Source of the DNA: Armillaria gallica
Taxonomy: Eukaryota; Basidiomycota; Agaricomycetes; Agaricales; Physalacriaceae
NCBI GenBank assembly: GCA_037576215.1
Contig: JBANDB010000013.1
Coordinates: 992,001-1,056,000 of the forward strand
DNA length: 64,000 nt
Reading direction: 5' to 3'
Position 1 is the stretch's first letter, and every line of letters begins with the position of its first letter. Positions 21,805 to 33,222 of the stretch are shown one piece after another. The notes under the pieces are model-generated. The model was not told the DNA's origin, ran no database searches, and was given only the letters and a program-made list of their open reading frames with translations. Both the position numbers and the translations under genes were made by a program.

Positions 21805-22170
21805 AGCTGGCAAGGAATACAGTATCGGGGAATAAATCCCGAGGTCGTCGTGAGGAGGAAGAAGAGAGGTCATTGACTGGAGCTTCGATTTAAGTACTGG
21901 ATGTGACGTCAGCGCTGACAGGCCTAAAATAATAATAATGATTTAAATACCATTTCCAGACTACTGCGATGAGCGTACTAGTTGTGTCAGGGAGCTGGAA
22001 CTTGTACGCTACTGGTACAAGCAACATTGATTTTTACGGTTTTATTGGAGTTCGAGTAACGAGAATCGAGATGCTTTGCTTTCAGAGGCAAGATGACGCC
22101 CAGAAAAGTAATACAAACTTGAACAGAACGACAGCTTCCAGTGAGTAGTAGCATCTCGGCGCAAGGAAAA

Positions 22171-23941
22171 ATGTGGAAGCTGGCAGGGAGCGTCGGAGCG
22201 AGTGTGAGTGGGTCAAACTACGGGCCGGGCCGTCCCACGTTGCCTGGAGCGCCTTGCCGGAATAAATCATTTTTCGGACCGGGGTTTCCACACGATTTTA
22301 TATTGACGGAAGTTGCCGAAAACCAACTCAGCTTCTTCGCCGCGTCTACTTACTATCGTGACATGACCTCAGTAAGATACACGATGCAGAGTACCACACT
22401 CAACTAACTTTTTGTGCTTTCTGAAAGGAGAACGTTGATCCTCGCGACCTGGAAGATGAGGCCCGTCTTCAGTGGTGGCACTCATGGGCACCATGATTCG
22501 CAAGCCGGCGTGGCTATCAACTTCACGAATTAGTCTACGAGACTGAGGGCGAATATACGGAGCTTACTAAATTGCTATTGGCCATAAAAGTCTGTGAAGG
22601 AGACGGCACAGACCCTAGCCCTTACGCGTACATTGAGGCTGACGTGCATTCGCAACTTGCAAGGCGCTCTTGTAGAACCTGAGAGGCTGAAACCCACATT
22701 CCCGAAATCGGTTGCCTCAAAAATTTCGCGTAAATTAATAATAAAGCTCATTCAAACTGTAGGCTCGTGTTTCAGGACGCCCAAGGACGCTTGGTCCCGA
22801 TCAAAATCGTGAAGAAGGATACGTATCACGCGTCTCCTTCTGCAGAAGGGCAAGAAAAAGTCATGGAGAATTGCGTCATTCCAATATTAGACATTTTGGA
22901 CGTTGGTTCGGAGTCCTTCTATTTTCGTTGTCATGCCTAGGTTTGTCCTGACCACCTACCAGATTATTGGCCCGGCTAACCTATTGTCAGGTGGGACATT
23001 GTCCCATTATACAGTTTCAGGACTCTGGGAGTGGTACCTGCTTATATGCATTTCATGCTCAAGGTAAATCTAGAAAATTCTGGTGTCCCTCCAACCTAAC
23101 GTTTGCTCCTAGGGCCTCCGTCTCTTACATTCGAAGAATATAGTTCACAGGATAAGTCAGTTACCTGTAAAGTGATCAACCTGAACATTCTATCTTTAGG
23201 ATATTAAATACGCAAACACTGTCATGAATTATTGCTGTGGATTTTACGGTCGGTACCCCGATTCTCTGAAGTATACCATGCTCCAGGCCCAGGGTCTTAT
23301 TAAATATGCGACCATCGACATTGATATCGCAAATATGCTCCCGCCGGACGCTCTTCTCAATGTCGTCTGCCTTACACAGATTCCTGGGCAGGGACAAATA
23401 ATTATAATATACACGACACTCATCAAGGTGAACACAACTATGGTCCATTCGCATTCGACGTCGCTCTCCTTGGATATCTCTTTGGTTGTCACTTCCAGGT
23501 ATATGTTCACGATTCCCGAGCTAAGAAGTTTTCTAAATCGAATACCTCAAGCATTTGACTCCCTACGAGCCCATGCTCGCTCCTCTGCTGGACAAGATGG
23601 TCACCCGAACCGTCTCAAACCGTTTCACGGCATCTGAAGCACTGCAGTTCTTTGAGGATTTTCTCCCAGGTGTACAACTAGATACACCAGTCCCGTCCGA
23701 TTCCTTGACAGAACACTACGAAGAGTACGACAGATGGAAAGATCTTCCTGCGGAGTTCATCCAGAGATGGTCTGCTTATCGAGAACCGCCTGTCCCTCGT
23801 ACGACCATGTGGCTTCGGAAAATCTCTCGCTGGGGTACTGGTTATTATTGGGCACTTATGAATACTCGCTGGATGCTTGACTGGGTTTGGCGCCTTCCGT
23901 CAGTATTGTTACGTTGGGTACGAATGCCGGTCAAACTTTAA
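22171..23941 (+). pseudogene. Damaged protein-kinase-like gene (Agaricomycete type)
   Basis: The layout is that of the large Agaricomycete family of kinase-like proteins: GFPHDFILTE, RDLEDEARLQWWHSW, GRLVPIKIVKKDTYHAS with a candidate ATP-site Lys, and ENCVIPILDILDVGS. Then come WDIVPLYSFRTLGVVPAYMHFML, GLRLLHSKNIVHR / DIKYANTVMN (the catalytic HRD-K region, split by an intron), ATIDIDIANMLPPD, FAFDVALLGYLFGCHFQ, and the C-terminus RFTASEALQFFEDFLP to RMPVKL with a stop at 23939-23941. Damage: an in-frame TGA at 22494-22496 after WHSWAP, a loss of frame near 22660, and ATAAGT (23152-23157) in place of a GTAAGT donor inside the HRD intron. The gene is probably dead. Confidence 0.7.
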
Positions 23942-24040
23942 GGCTAAGGTGTACGTATCCTCGTGGGTCGTAGTGACACTGTATTTACAACGATGATCAG
24001 ACATACATGCTCCAGCCGGAAATCCCTACTTGGTCGCGTA

Positions 24041-25475
24041 TTATACCACAATAGGCCGCGTCTTTGTTCCCTTCGGAATATAAACTAGCTCTTCGTCCGC
24101 ATATTCGTCGTCGGAATCAACAGCATCCAAGGGCTCCTGACGCTTTCGCTTTAATCCCGTCCGCGGCGTTCCTTGATTTTTAGGCAGCTTAGGAGGAGGC
24201 GGAACCCAGCCCGCCGACCTTTCAATAAGGTCATGTTGGAAACCAATATCGTATCCCACACACTTCATTTTCCATACGAACAATGTCTGAATCAAGATGT
24301 GAGAAGAGAACTTAAAACGAAAGGACGCCTGGCCTTACCAACAAACCCTGACGCAACGCGTGAGCTATCTGTTCCTTCGTGACATTCTTGTACTGGTGTC
24401 CACTTTGGAGAGCCTGGTCGATTTCTGCTTTTGTCGGCTTGCGGCCAAGTCGGTTGCGTAGGTGAACGCTAGTTCTGCAACGAGTACCATACTCTGACTT
24501 AGACACTTTGTGTGCCCAAGTCGAAACGACCTTCAAAACATGTCAGTAACTTGGCTAGCATGACCGTACATATTGCTCACAACATGATGCTGCCTGTTCC
24601 ATTCTTCCACCGTCAGAGGCTCAGTCCGCTCCATCTCATACTGACCCATATATTGCCATTTTCCGCTATCAATCCGGGAGAAGACCCTTTGAGTTTCTGA
24701 CCGGTACTACTCGGCATTGCCCACGTTGCTTCGAGAAGAAAAGAATAACCCTGGCGCCCCAGGCATTTGCGGAGCATGAGGATTCATGTTCAAATTGAGG
24801 TACATGAAGTCGTCCATGTGGTGTACATCAAGGAATTTTTGAGCGATATTAGGAAAGGTTTCTTGGGTGTTTCCGCCCCAAAATTGTGACATGAAGCGAC
24901 GGTCCACGGTGAAGTCCCGGATTTCGGGGTCAAGGTCAACAGGGTAGACACGCATGCCTTTAATGCGATTGTGAACAGTGTCTAGGGACAGTTCTATGTT
25001 TTTCATTTTCTTTATTCTAGGCTAGAGAGTTGTATTAACATGAAGTTGACGGTTGCAGGTGCCTATCACTTACGTTGACAAGGCTTTGCATTACATCACT
25101 GTCAGCTCCAGCTGGCAATTTGTCAAGGGCAAAGCGTAGTGTTGGAACCACAACTTCGACCCGCACCATCCGACGCCTCTTGCGAGAGGGAGACACGGAA
25201 TTGGATCTCGAGTCAATACCGGAAGACAGTGAGCTATCAAGAGAAGTAGATAATCGAAGGGGTACATTTTCAAGCTGTATTACTGCGTGAGTGCCCCCAC
25301 TCAGAGCAGACGGGTCACATAGAATGGGAGTGACAGAGAATTCGGACGGTGCGCGATGTTCCAAATCCGTCTCGTCATCCACAGCGAGGAATTCGGAATT
25401 TTCGACTGATTTTAGTACAGAAACATCATCGACTTCCTCCTCCTTGACTTTTTCTCGCGTTGATTCTTGTACCAT
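24041..25475 (-). CDS. DUF6697-type protein with an in-frame TAG
   Basis: Basidiomycete-specific family of unknown role; the DUF6697 name is from memory. The N-terminal exon (from ATG 25475) is acidic/Ser-rich with a basic patch SPSRKRRRMVR. Then follow MKNIELSLDTVHNRIKGMRV, FMSQFWGGNTQETFPNI, and the core WQYMGQYEMERTEPLTVEEW, VVSTWAHKVSKSEYG, RLGRKPTKAEIDQALQSGHQ and VTKEQIAHALRQG. The end has KCVGYDIGFQHDLIERSAGW and a lysine-rich tail. Between GLFFSSRSNVGNAE and YRSETQRVFSRIDSGKWQYM a TAG (24707-24709) interrupts an otherwise continuous exon. TGG (Trp) is a plausible ancestor. No intron removes it. It is either a recent nonsense allele or a sequence error. A broken inverted copy lies at 15240-15943. 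Confidence 0.65.
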
Positions 25476-26373
25476 AGCTGCATCAAAGGCGGGATTCTAT
25501 GAATTAGAGGCCTCGGTGAAAAAAGATAAAAAGAGTAAAAGAAGAGCTATTTTCCGTTTTGGAAATTCGCCATCGAACATAGTCTGCCGTGCCGGCACCG
25601 GCAGTCAATTCCGCTCGTTTCTTTCAAACCATTGAAACATCTGTGAGTAGAATTATCTTCATATCTGCCGATTTCCAAGTTGCTGACAGCCTATGTTCCG
25701 CCCTGCAGCAACACTCAGGAGGAAGACCTCGTCAAGGTGAGTTTTCTGGTGTGCTGAAGGATGCGCTCGAGCTCAACTTCCTCAGGCATTCATCCGTCCT
25801 CGTCGAAGCCTTCCTTGCGCTCCATTCACAACGACTTTGCACATTCTTCCTTGCCAGCAGTGCATGACAACGAGCTCTGAGGAGACGATGAGAGCAAGAT
25901 GTTGAACTCACCGACGAGAACGACGACAAATGGGAATGAGAAGCCGTGAGCGAAGATGTTGAAGACATGTAGGTCCTCTCCCTCGCCCATATTCGGTGCT
26001 CACCAGCGACCACTTCCTTTCAACGTCAAAGGCTTGCGCATCGGCACGCCTTTTTGCAGCGTGAAGACTTTGATTTGCACCCAGCAATCATCGGCGAGCA
26101 TGAAACCGAGATGTAGAAGTGAGATACCAGCAATTGCGGGAAAAGCAAGCTACTTTTGGTTGGAAAAATTGGGTGCGTCGGTATCAGTCTCAACTTGCCA
26201 CGGATTTTGATAGAGAGCGCTAGTTTATTCGCGTCCGCTGTACTGGTGCCAGCCTCAATTTTCACATTATCCAGATTCCCCGTGTCCTTGACGGTTATCA
26301 CGGTCCGACCGGAGGCACCGTGGGTGCTACAATACATCCTCGGCGCCTAGGGAGCTCTTCTTTTCCTCACATC
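25476..26373. other. Unresolved region between the DUF6697 and DUF6535 genes
   Basis: The left part must hold the promoter of the minus-strand DUF6697 gene, the right part that of the DUF6535 gene. Between them several frames are open on both strands: plus from about 25589, with possible splice sites near 25640/25710 and an acidic tail reading DVELTDENDDKWE near 25.9 kb; minus 26026-26337, containing TVITVKDTGNLDNVKIEAG. A small gene is possible, but I could not assemble one consistent model. Confidence 0.35.
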
Positions 26374-29219
26374 ATGACAGCCATGCCTTCCATTGATACC
26401 GTACCAGACGGAGACGACAAAAACCTCCAAGCACTACCCCATGATACTCAAGGCGACACAGGGACGTCGGATGATCCTGCAGGCAATTCCCAGCCTGAAG
26501 CTCAGCAGTCGGCGAGGCCAGCTCACTCCCAGGAAAAGTCCACTCGCAAAATTTTTGGCATCCCGCAACGTGCATCCCAAGTTAGAGGTACGATGTTTTA
26601 TGGTTCATACTTGCATCATTTCTCATTACGATCCAAGGGAATGATCCGATTGACTATGAGCAGAGATTTCCGGAGGATAAGCGGTACGAGGAACTGGGTC
26701 CACTTGCCAGGGTATGGAGGACATACCTTGAAGAATGCGGTGCATTTGACATTGAGTTGTTGGAAGGATGGAGGGACGGACTAGATGTCTTGCTCGTTTT
26801 CGTGAGTACGACATTCAAAAGGCCGTATTTCCTTACTCATGCTTATATAGGCCGGTCTTTTCTCTGCTGTGGTCACTACATTCGTTGTCCAGACATCGCA
26901 GAGCCTCCAAGCCGATTACAGTCAAGTCACGGCAACACTTCTATTTGAGCTCATCGACGTCCAGCGCGCTGCGGCTAATGGTACTCTCGTCAAAAATGTT
27001 CCTCGTTCAGATCTCACTCCCTTCTCGGACTTTCGTCCCACGATATCAGATTCACTAATCAATGGATTGTGGTTCACCAGTCTTTCATTCAGTCTTGCTA
27101 CTGCTCTGTTCGCTGTCCTCACAAAACAGTGGATCCATCAGTACATTGCCATGCCCTCAGGGACACCTCAGGACAGGTGCCGTGTCCGCCAATTCCGGTA
27201 CATGGGACTGGAGCAATGGGGTGTGGGTTTCATCATCGGTTTATTACCCCTGCTCTTGAGCATGTCGCTTGGCATATTCCTCATCGGCCTGGTTCTTTTT
27301 CTGGTCCCACTGCAAGTAGTGATTGCATCTGTCGTCGGAACCATCACATTTATATCTTTTGCTGCGTACTTTGTCAGCAACTTCCTGCCGATTATGTATC
27401 CTTCGTGCCCGTATAAGACACCCCTGTCACAGTACATATTCCTTTCTTATTCCTATATCATCCGCCTCATCACTCTGGTTTCATCAGTCTTAACGCCTAT
27501 GAAGTCTCCTCCTCGCAGGTTCCGAGATGTCGAGCGTGCAGCTGTTGAACTCCGGGCGGCCGACCTCGATGTACATGCCTTGGGCTGGTTGTCAAACGTG
27601 TCTTCTAACCCCAGTGTACAGAACATTGTCATCCAATCAACCAGTGCTCTACCCTTGCAGTCAGTCGAGCCCCTGATGCAATACACGGAGAATTTTTCAG
27701 AAACCTACGAAACTGTCATCTCCTGCGTGGACATGAATTGCCAAGAAAGCATCGTTGATCGCATTATTCGCGCGAGCCTCCGCTTCAACATTCCCTCATA
27801 CCTTGGGTGGACCCTCAGGCGTGCGACAGAAAGAGATAGGCTACCCACTGGCACAGAAACCTACATGGAGGTTCTGTGTGTCGACAACTTGAATTCTTCG
27901 TGTACCGATGAGATTGCGAATCTAGTCAAAGCTCAATTTACAGGATCTCTAGATAAGCAGCTGTGCCTGCAGCCTATTGTATGGGCCCATCTTCTCCAGA
28001 AGCTCTTACCCTTCACTCTAGAAAACGGTCTGATTCCCTTATTCCTGATGATTCCCCCGTTGTATTGGCGTACCAACTATAAGCCATCTCCCCTTTTCCC
28101 AAAAAATGACACGAAGATTCGTTCGATTTCTGATGAGGACCACCGGGCGGTATTTCTTGATATGGCCATTTACGTTCATCTGTATCCAGACATCGCCGGT
28201 GCCTTTTTTGAGAGTTTCACGCATGTGAAGGATAGCATCTTCCATCCTGATCCCGCCGCCGATGAATTCCCCGCTCCTCAGGATCCACGCCTGTGTTCGC
28301 TGCTGACGCTAGCTGGCTCACCCTCTATCCGAAAGACAGCCATCATGAATCCATCTATGGATGGGTTGTTTGATCGGGTGCTGAGAAACATTGGTATTTA
28401 CATGGACCTCCCAGCCACTCTTCTGAATAATGAGACTCCTTCTTTCAAATTAGACAGCAATCGATATGCGGTGCTGAAACTCCTGTATACACTGGTTTCT
28501 TCAGACAACTTCGACACTCTGCCAGTGGTTCATCAGCGCGATACGCTGATGCTATTTCTCCGAGTGCTCAACTCCACAACCCCTCACCCCCGCTTTCTCC
28601 CCTCTGACTGGTGTACCCCAACCATGGCCTCCAACCTTACCCAAATCGCCCTTGAATCCCAAGACTGGACACTCTCCTCTGACGACATGACACTCGAATT
28701 TGTGTATGAATTCTTGCAACTCGGCGAGCCCATTGCAAACCAGATTTTCTCCCGTTTTGTTTCCGAACGTCTTCTTGACTATGTAGTCAAGCTCCGTGGG
28801 GGCCATGAGATTTCGCAGGAATGGTGGCTGCGAGGCATCTTGGGGCTTTTTGTTAATGAGGTCAAGAGGTCGGACGCCGCGGCTGCGTACCTCTTTGAGC
28901 TCGACAATATCTTTGCTGTTTGTGCAATGTTTATCATTTGGGAGGACATCCCCACCTCCACCTCCTCGCAGAGTGTTGCCCAAATCACCCGGTATGGACC
29001 GAGTGCTTACAGAAGCTCGATACTATTCCGGGGCACTTTGAACTGTCACCGCAGAAAAGGGAGAAAATTATCCCTACTATTTCAGACTTCAGGATGCTTT
29101 TTGAAGGAGGTGGGCCGCTGATGTTAAATTCCCAGCCAACGGTGAGCTCGCTTTGGCGACGGCTGCGGCGACAACATGGGAATATTGGGAAGGAATTGAT
29201 GGGGGCTGGTAAAGTGTGA
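26374..29219 (+). CDS. DUF6535-type membrane protein, 3' end out of frame
   Basis: Exons 26374-26587, 26638-26801 and from 26851. The N-terminus is hydrophilic. The hallmark begins RVWRTYLEECGAFDIELLEG then WRDGLDVLLVF-AGLFSAVV, QTSQSLQADY, and helices around NGLWFTSLSFSLATALFAVL-TKQW. A long hydrophobic block follows (IIGLLPLLLSMSLGIFLIGL onward), then a helical cytosolic region of ~500 residues. These traits are typical of DUF6535, which is expanded in Agaricomycetes and has no known function. Read straight, the frame stops at 29121 with an unnatural tail. The neighbouring frame from about 28975 reads ECCPNHPVWTECLQKLDTIP and continues to 29219, as family members do, so a one-base slip near 28.94-28.98 kb is likely. 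No GT-AG intron fixes it. Confidence 0.75.
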
Positions 29220-31199
29220 ATATGCTGCTTTTATACTTGGGATGAAGAATCCTTGTATATGCGTAATTCGGAAGGGTATATTAGCGTGCACATTGTCTGT
29301 TCTCATCCGATGCTTACCAATTTCTGTAGAGCCCCCATATGCATCCCCGCCGTGCAGATTGATTCCAGTTGAACAGCATAGATGTTACCTGTTGGCAACA
29401 GACCCGCCGGACGGGGTATCTCCGCCTTTTGGAGAGCACGTCTTCTGTCATTCCTTTCATCTCCATAAACATGTTCTCATCGGAAGGTTTTAATTCAAGA
29501 AAAGTACAGTTCACTATGTAATGACTGCGGAAACCTGAGATTGGGAAATGACAACATCGTTTGTATTGCAAGATACACCGTCGCTAGGAACTTAGGTCTC
29601 AGTGACAACATGACAAAAGCGTAAGGCAATGAAGGCTAACTAGGTCCAGCTAAGCGAATTTAAATGTGGGGTGGCATCACCTGATAGTTCGAGTTGTTCG
29701 TCAAAGGTGTGAGCAGTTGTGTGTCAGCATCTACTGGACCAAAGACGGTTGCTACCCCGACACCCATTCTCCACCATCGGAGTCCATCCTCGACATACTT
29801 CGTAATAACTATCGAGGGTGTAAGTGAAACACCCTTCGTGGCGTAGAGAAGATGATTGGCAGTTTTCCTGTGTCAGGGACCGCAAGCATGGCATTGCGTA
29901 AAGGAAGCCGGTCATTGAAATGACGGTGAAGGTCTGAAGTCGAGACTTTATAGCATCGTCTTTGAGTAATGTCCTCAATGAATGCCACACTTGACACGCG
30001 AGGGAGCTTACATGGTTTCACTGTCACGATTGCCCCGAGTGATGCTCTCTTTTCATCCCAATTCAGCCTCGAAACTTGTTTTTGGAAGAAGCCCTGAACG
30101 ACGCGACTTTGGTCCAAGACGACACGTTACTTATTTCTGGTCATCGTGATCTTCGCTTTCAAGCGTGTGCGGAATAGCTGGATTGAGGGTCCGCTTGGTG
30201 GCTGTACAGCGTGATATTTTGATTGCCGGTGAATTTGATTGGTGCCGCGATGCCGTCCCACCGTGGATCAAGCCGTTGCACATGCCGTCTCGGAACGTCA
30301 CATCTCAGATCCTGACTTCCATCATCCATGACGTTCCACCAACGTTCAACCAAGCTTCTATACCATGGAAAGGAAGATGTTGTCCTCATGTATTACATGG
30401 CGTCTGGACCGGGTGATGTGCGTTAATCCCATCTTGGTCAATACGCCAAATTTATGGATTCACCTCTCACAGGTACTACTTATATTGGTTGATTCGCTAC
30501 AGTAATTCCGACGCCTGACTTGCCTTCCAGCGCGGCAAGTTGGCCGGTACTCAAAAGCGTGAGTTTTGTATCAGCTGACGGGCTTTCTGAACTAAGGATG
30601 CTGTTGAATTATCCGAACAGTGGGACTCGTGGAGCGAAAACAGTATGCTTGACCACGAGCGACAGCATGAAGCAGGACTTGATACTGCCCTGGGCGGCCC
30701 GCGACGAGATTTCTGTTCAGAACATGAGGTTTTTTATAGCGTGGCGGTGATGCATTGACCGCCAGGAACTTGTCAGGAGCTGATGGAGAATCGCGTCAGT
30801 ACCCTGGAACAGCACGCGCTGTGAATTCGCCGAAGTCGCTGCTGCTTGGTATTTCGTAGGTCCAGACATTTTTATCAAGTTCGTGTACTAACAAAGTAGA
30901 TTTATTTACTCTAGACGGCCGCCGAAATTGAGTCTTCGTGGGTGATCGCAACAAGAGATTCTCGTCCTCGACTCGGAATTATTCGGTATAAATCCGGCTA
31001 AAAGTGAAGTTGCAATGCATCATACATTCACGGCCAGTGTTCTCTGCCACTGCCCGTAGGTCCGTTCGTTCCGTGCGGTCCGCGATGGCAAAATGAAAGC
31101 ACCATTTTAGAGTAAGAACAAATGGTAAACCTGGTATAAAAGCTCTACTTTTTACGAGGGGTCTCTTCAGAACTCGTTCTCTGTGCTCTCTCATCTATC
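29220..31199. other. Gene-poor stretch with possible coding fragments
   Basis: Two spots look partly coding. On the minus strand at 29820-30117, a frame reads VSRLNWDEKRASLGAIVTVK and, after a possible intron with donor GTAAGC, LPLRNAMLAVPDTGKLPIIF. On the plus strand near 30600-30750 a frame reads WDSWSENSMLDHERQHEAGL then FCSEHEVFYSVAVMH. Neither has start, end or splice sites I can join and I recognise no family, so they may be relics. The last 150 bases form the promoter of the pectate lyase gene. Confidence 0.4.
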
Positions 31200-32788
31200 A
31201 TGAAGTGGATTTACTCTCTCTTGGCTTTTGCTGCTGTCAGCGCTATCTCTGTATGTACGCCATCGCCCAAACGGCGTTACATTCTTATGCATTTGACTAG
31301 GCCGCTCCGCTTGAGGATAAAATCGTCAAGCGCGCATCTGTATCTGATGTTGCTACTGTCGGTTATGCGACTCTCAATGGCGGGTAAGGTCTGCCCCTGA
31401 TGTATACACCTAAACTCATGAATATCACAAGCACTACTGGTGGGCACGGTGGACCCACGACTACAGTCACGACGCTCAGTGCTTTAACGAGCGCTGTAGC
31501 TGGTGACAGTCCCAAGATTGTTATTATCTCAGGTAAATATTACACGTTCTGCTGCGAGGACGAATTCACACATGACTTGCGCCAGGAACTTTGACCGGCA
31601 ACACTGTTGTTAAAGTTGGTTCGAACACCTCTGTCCTTGGTGCTCCCGGAGCAAGTGAGTGCCGTAATAAAGATGAAGAGTTGGGTTCTTTTCTCATCCT
31701 TGTTCAGCGCTAAACGGCATTGGTCTTCGCGTGTTGTCGGTTTCAAACGTGATCATCCGTAACATCAAGATATCCAAGGTTTTGGCGTCAGCTGGGGATG
31801 CCATCGGCGTTCAGTCTGCCAGCCAAGTCTGGCTTGATCATCTGGATCTTTCCAGTGACAGAGATCATGACAAGGTATGTGCCTATCTTCTATTTCTATC
31901 CGTCCCGAGCTCTTATTCTCTTCCAGGACTTGTGCGTGCCTCTGATACTGAGAAGGGGAATTAATACTAATGAACCTTTGTACTCAGCTACGATGGACTT
32001 CTCGATATTACTCACGGTTGCACCGGCGTGACCGTTACGAACAGCAAGTTGTACACACACTGGAAGGCTTCTCTCGTCGGCCATTCTGACAACAATGGTG
32101 CTGAGGACGCTGCCATTACCGTTACCTATGCCAACAACTGGTGGTTTGACTTGAACTCGCGTACTCCATCATTCCGGTATGCCGGTCATAATTTTTTCCG
32201 GAGTGACCTTTTTCTAACATTCGATAGATTCGGACACGGTCACATCTTCAACAACGTATGAAACCCCTCTACATACAACGTGCGCGCTCACCTTCCTCCG
32301 TCTTCAGGTCTTCGATGACAACAACGACGGCATTAACACCCGTGATGGTGAATATTTCGATTATCCGTACAATGAATATTGTCTCAGTGCCAAATACTAG
32401 GTGCTCAACTCCTCGTCGAGAATAATGTCTGGACTGGTAGGACCACTCTACGCTTTGTTATATCAACAATAACACCGAAATTGTTAGGCACTGACAAGCC
32501 TCTTTACGCCACCGATGAAGGCTTTGCTGTAGCTCGGGGCAATGGTATGTAGGCTTGCCTGAGTTGCTACCCACTCCCTTCTCATACAGTTAATATTAGA
32601 CTTCGGGCCTGATGGCGCAAACAGTGCGTAGCCCCCTGATCTCGATCGTTAATAATTTTCTCATCATCCCGCTCGTAGCCGCCCCCGTTGGAAACTTTAA
32701 CACTGCGCCATATTCTTATTCGCTATTGCCGACCGCCAACGTCAGGGCATCCGTTACAGCAAGCGCCGGGCAAACATTGACCTTCTAA
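31200..32788 (+). CDS. Secreted pectate lyase, polysaccharide lyase family 1
   Basis: PL1 enzymes cleave polygalacturonate in plant cell walls by calcium-dependent beta-elimination. Thirteen exons (51, 83, 101, 69, 167, 5, 189, 28, 40, 36, 57, 24 and 110 bases) join in phase to 319 aa, the usual fungal size. MKWIYSLLAFAAVSAIS is a signal peptide, and a KR dipeptide shortly after may be a Kex2 site. Core motifs: NVIIRNIKISKV, DAIGVQSASQVWLDHLDLSS (the calcium-site strand), DGLLDITHG-TGVTVTNSK, the catalytic-region arginine in SRTPSFR-FGHGH, and NGPDG-like turns near the end. One exon is only five bases (31927-31931), between two introns within HDKD-YDGL. No cellulose-binding module is present. 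Confidence 0.92.
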
Positions 32789-33222
32789 TGGACTCATCTC
32801 ACTAGTATGCGCTTGGTATGTGCTAGGGTTTCAAATTGTAGGAAATTGACGTGCTGCCAAAAGTTTGAGGAGTCAAGTGCCAAGTTAGGTTCAATGAAAG
32901 ATGTACTAAAATATAACGTTGATGCTTTCCCTTTCCCTTTCACTCACAAGGACTTGAGAATCCACCGCATTATCATTGTTCGAACTTCTATTAAGAACGG
33001 CACTGATGCGGCATGAATGATGACGCTCTATCATACCTCACAATTTTGCTGCTACAGAGTCCGATGCATCGGTATTAAGCGAAATCAGCGGCATCTTCCT
33101 CAGGTGACAGCCAGCATGTTGTCAAAAGCGGCTGTGTTGTTTTTCACTGCATCCAGCGCTTGCTTCTCAAAATAATATATAAAGTAAGGGCTAGCCATTA
33201 CGTTTGAGGACTTGAGCTGATA

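Noticed and set aside
26026..26337. Minus-strand frame with TVITVKDTGNLDNVKIEAG as a gene
   Set aside because: It would start only 37 bases from the divergent DUF6535 ATG, lacks a recognised domain, and the antisense frame is equally open.
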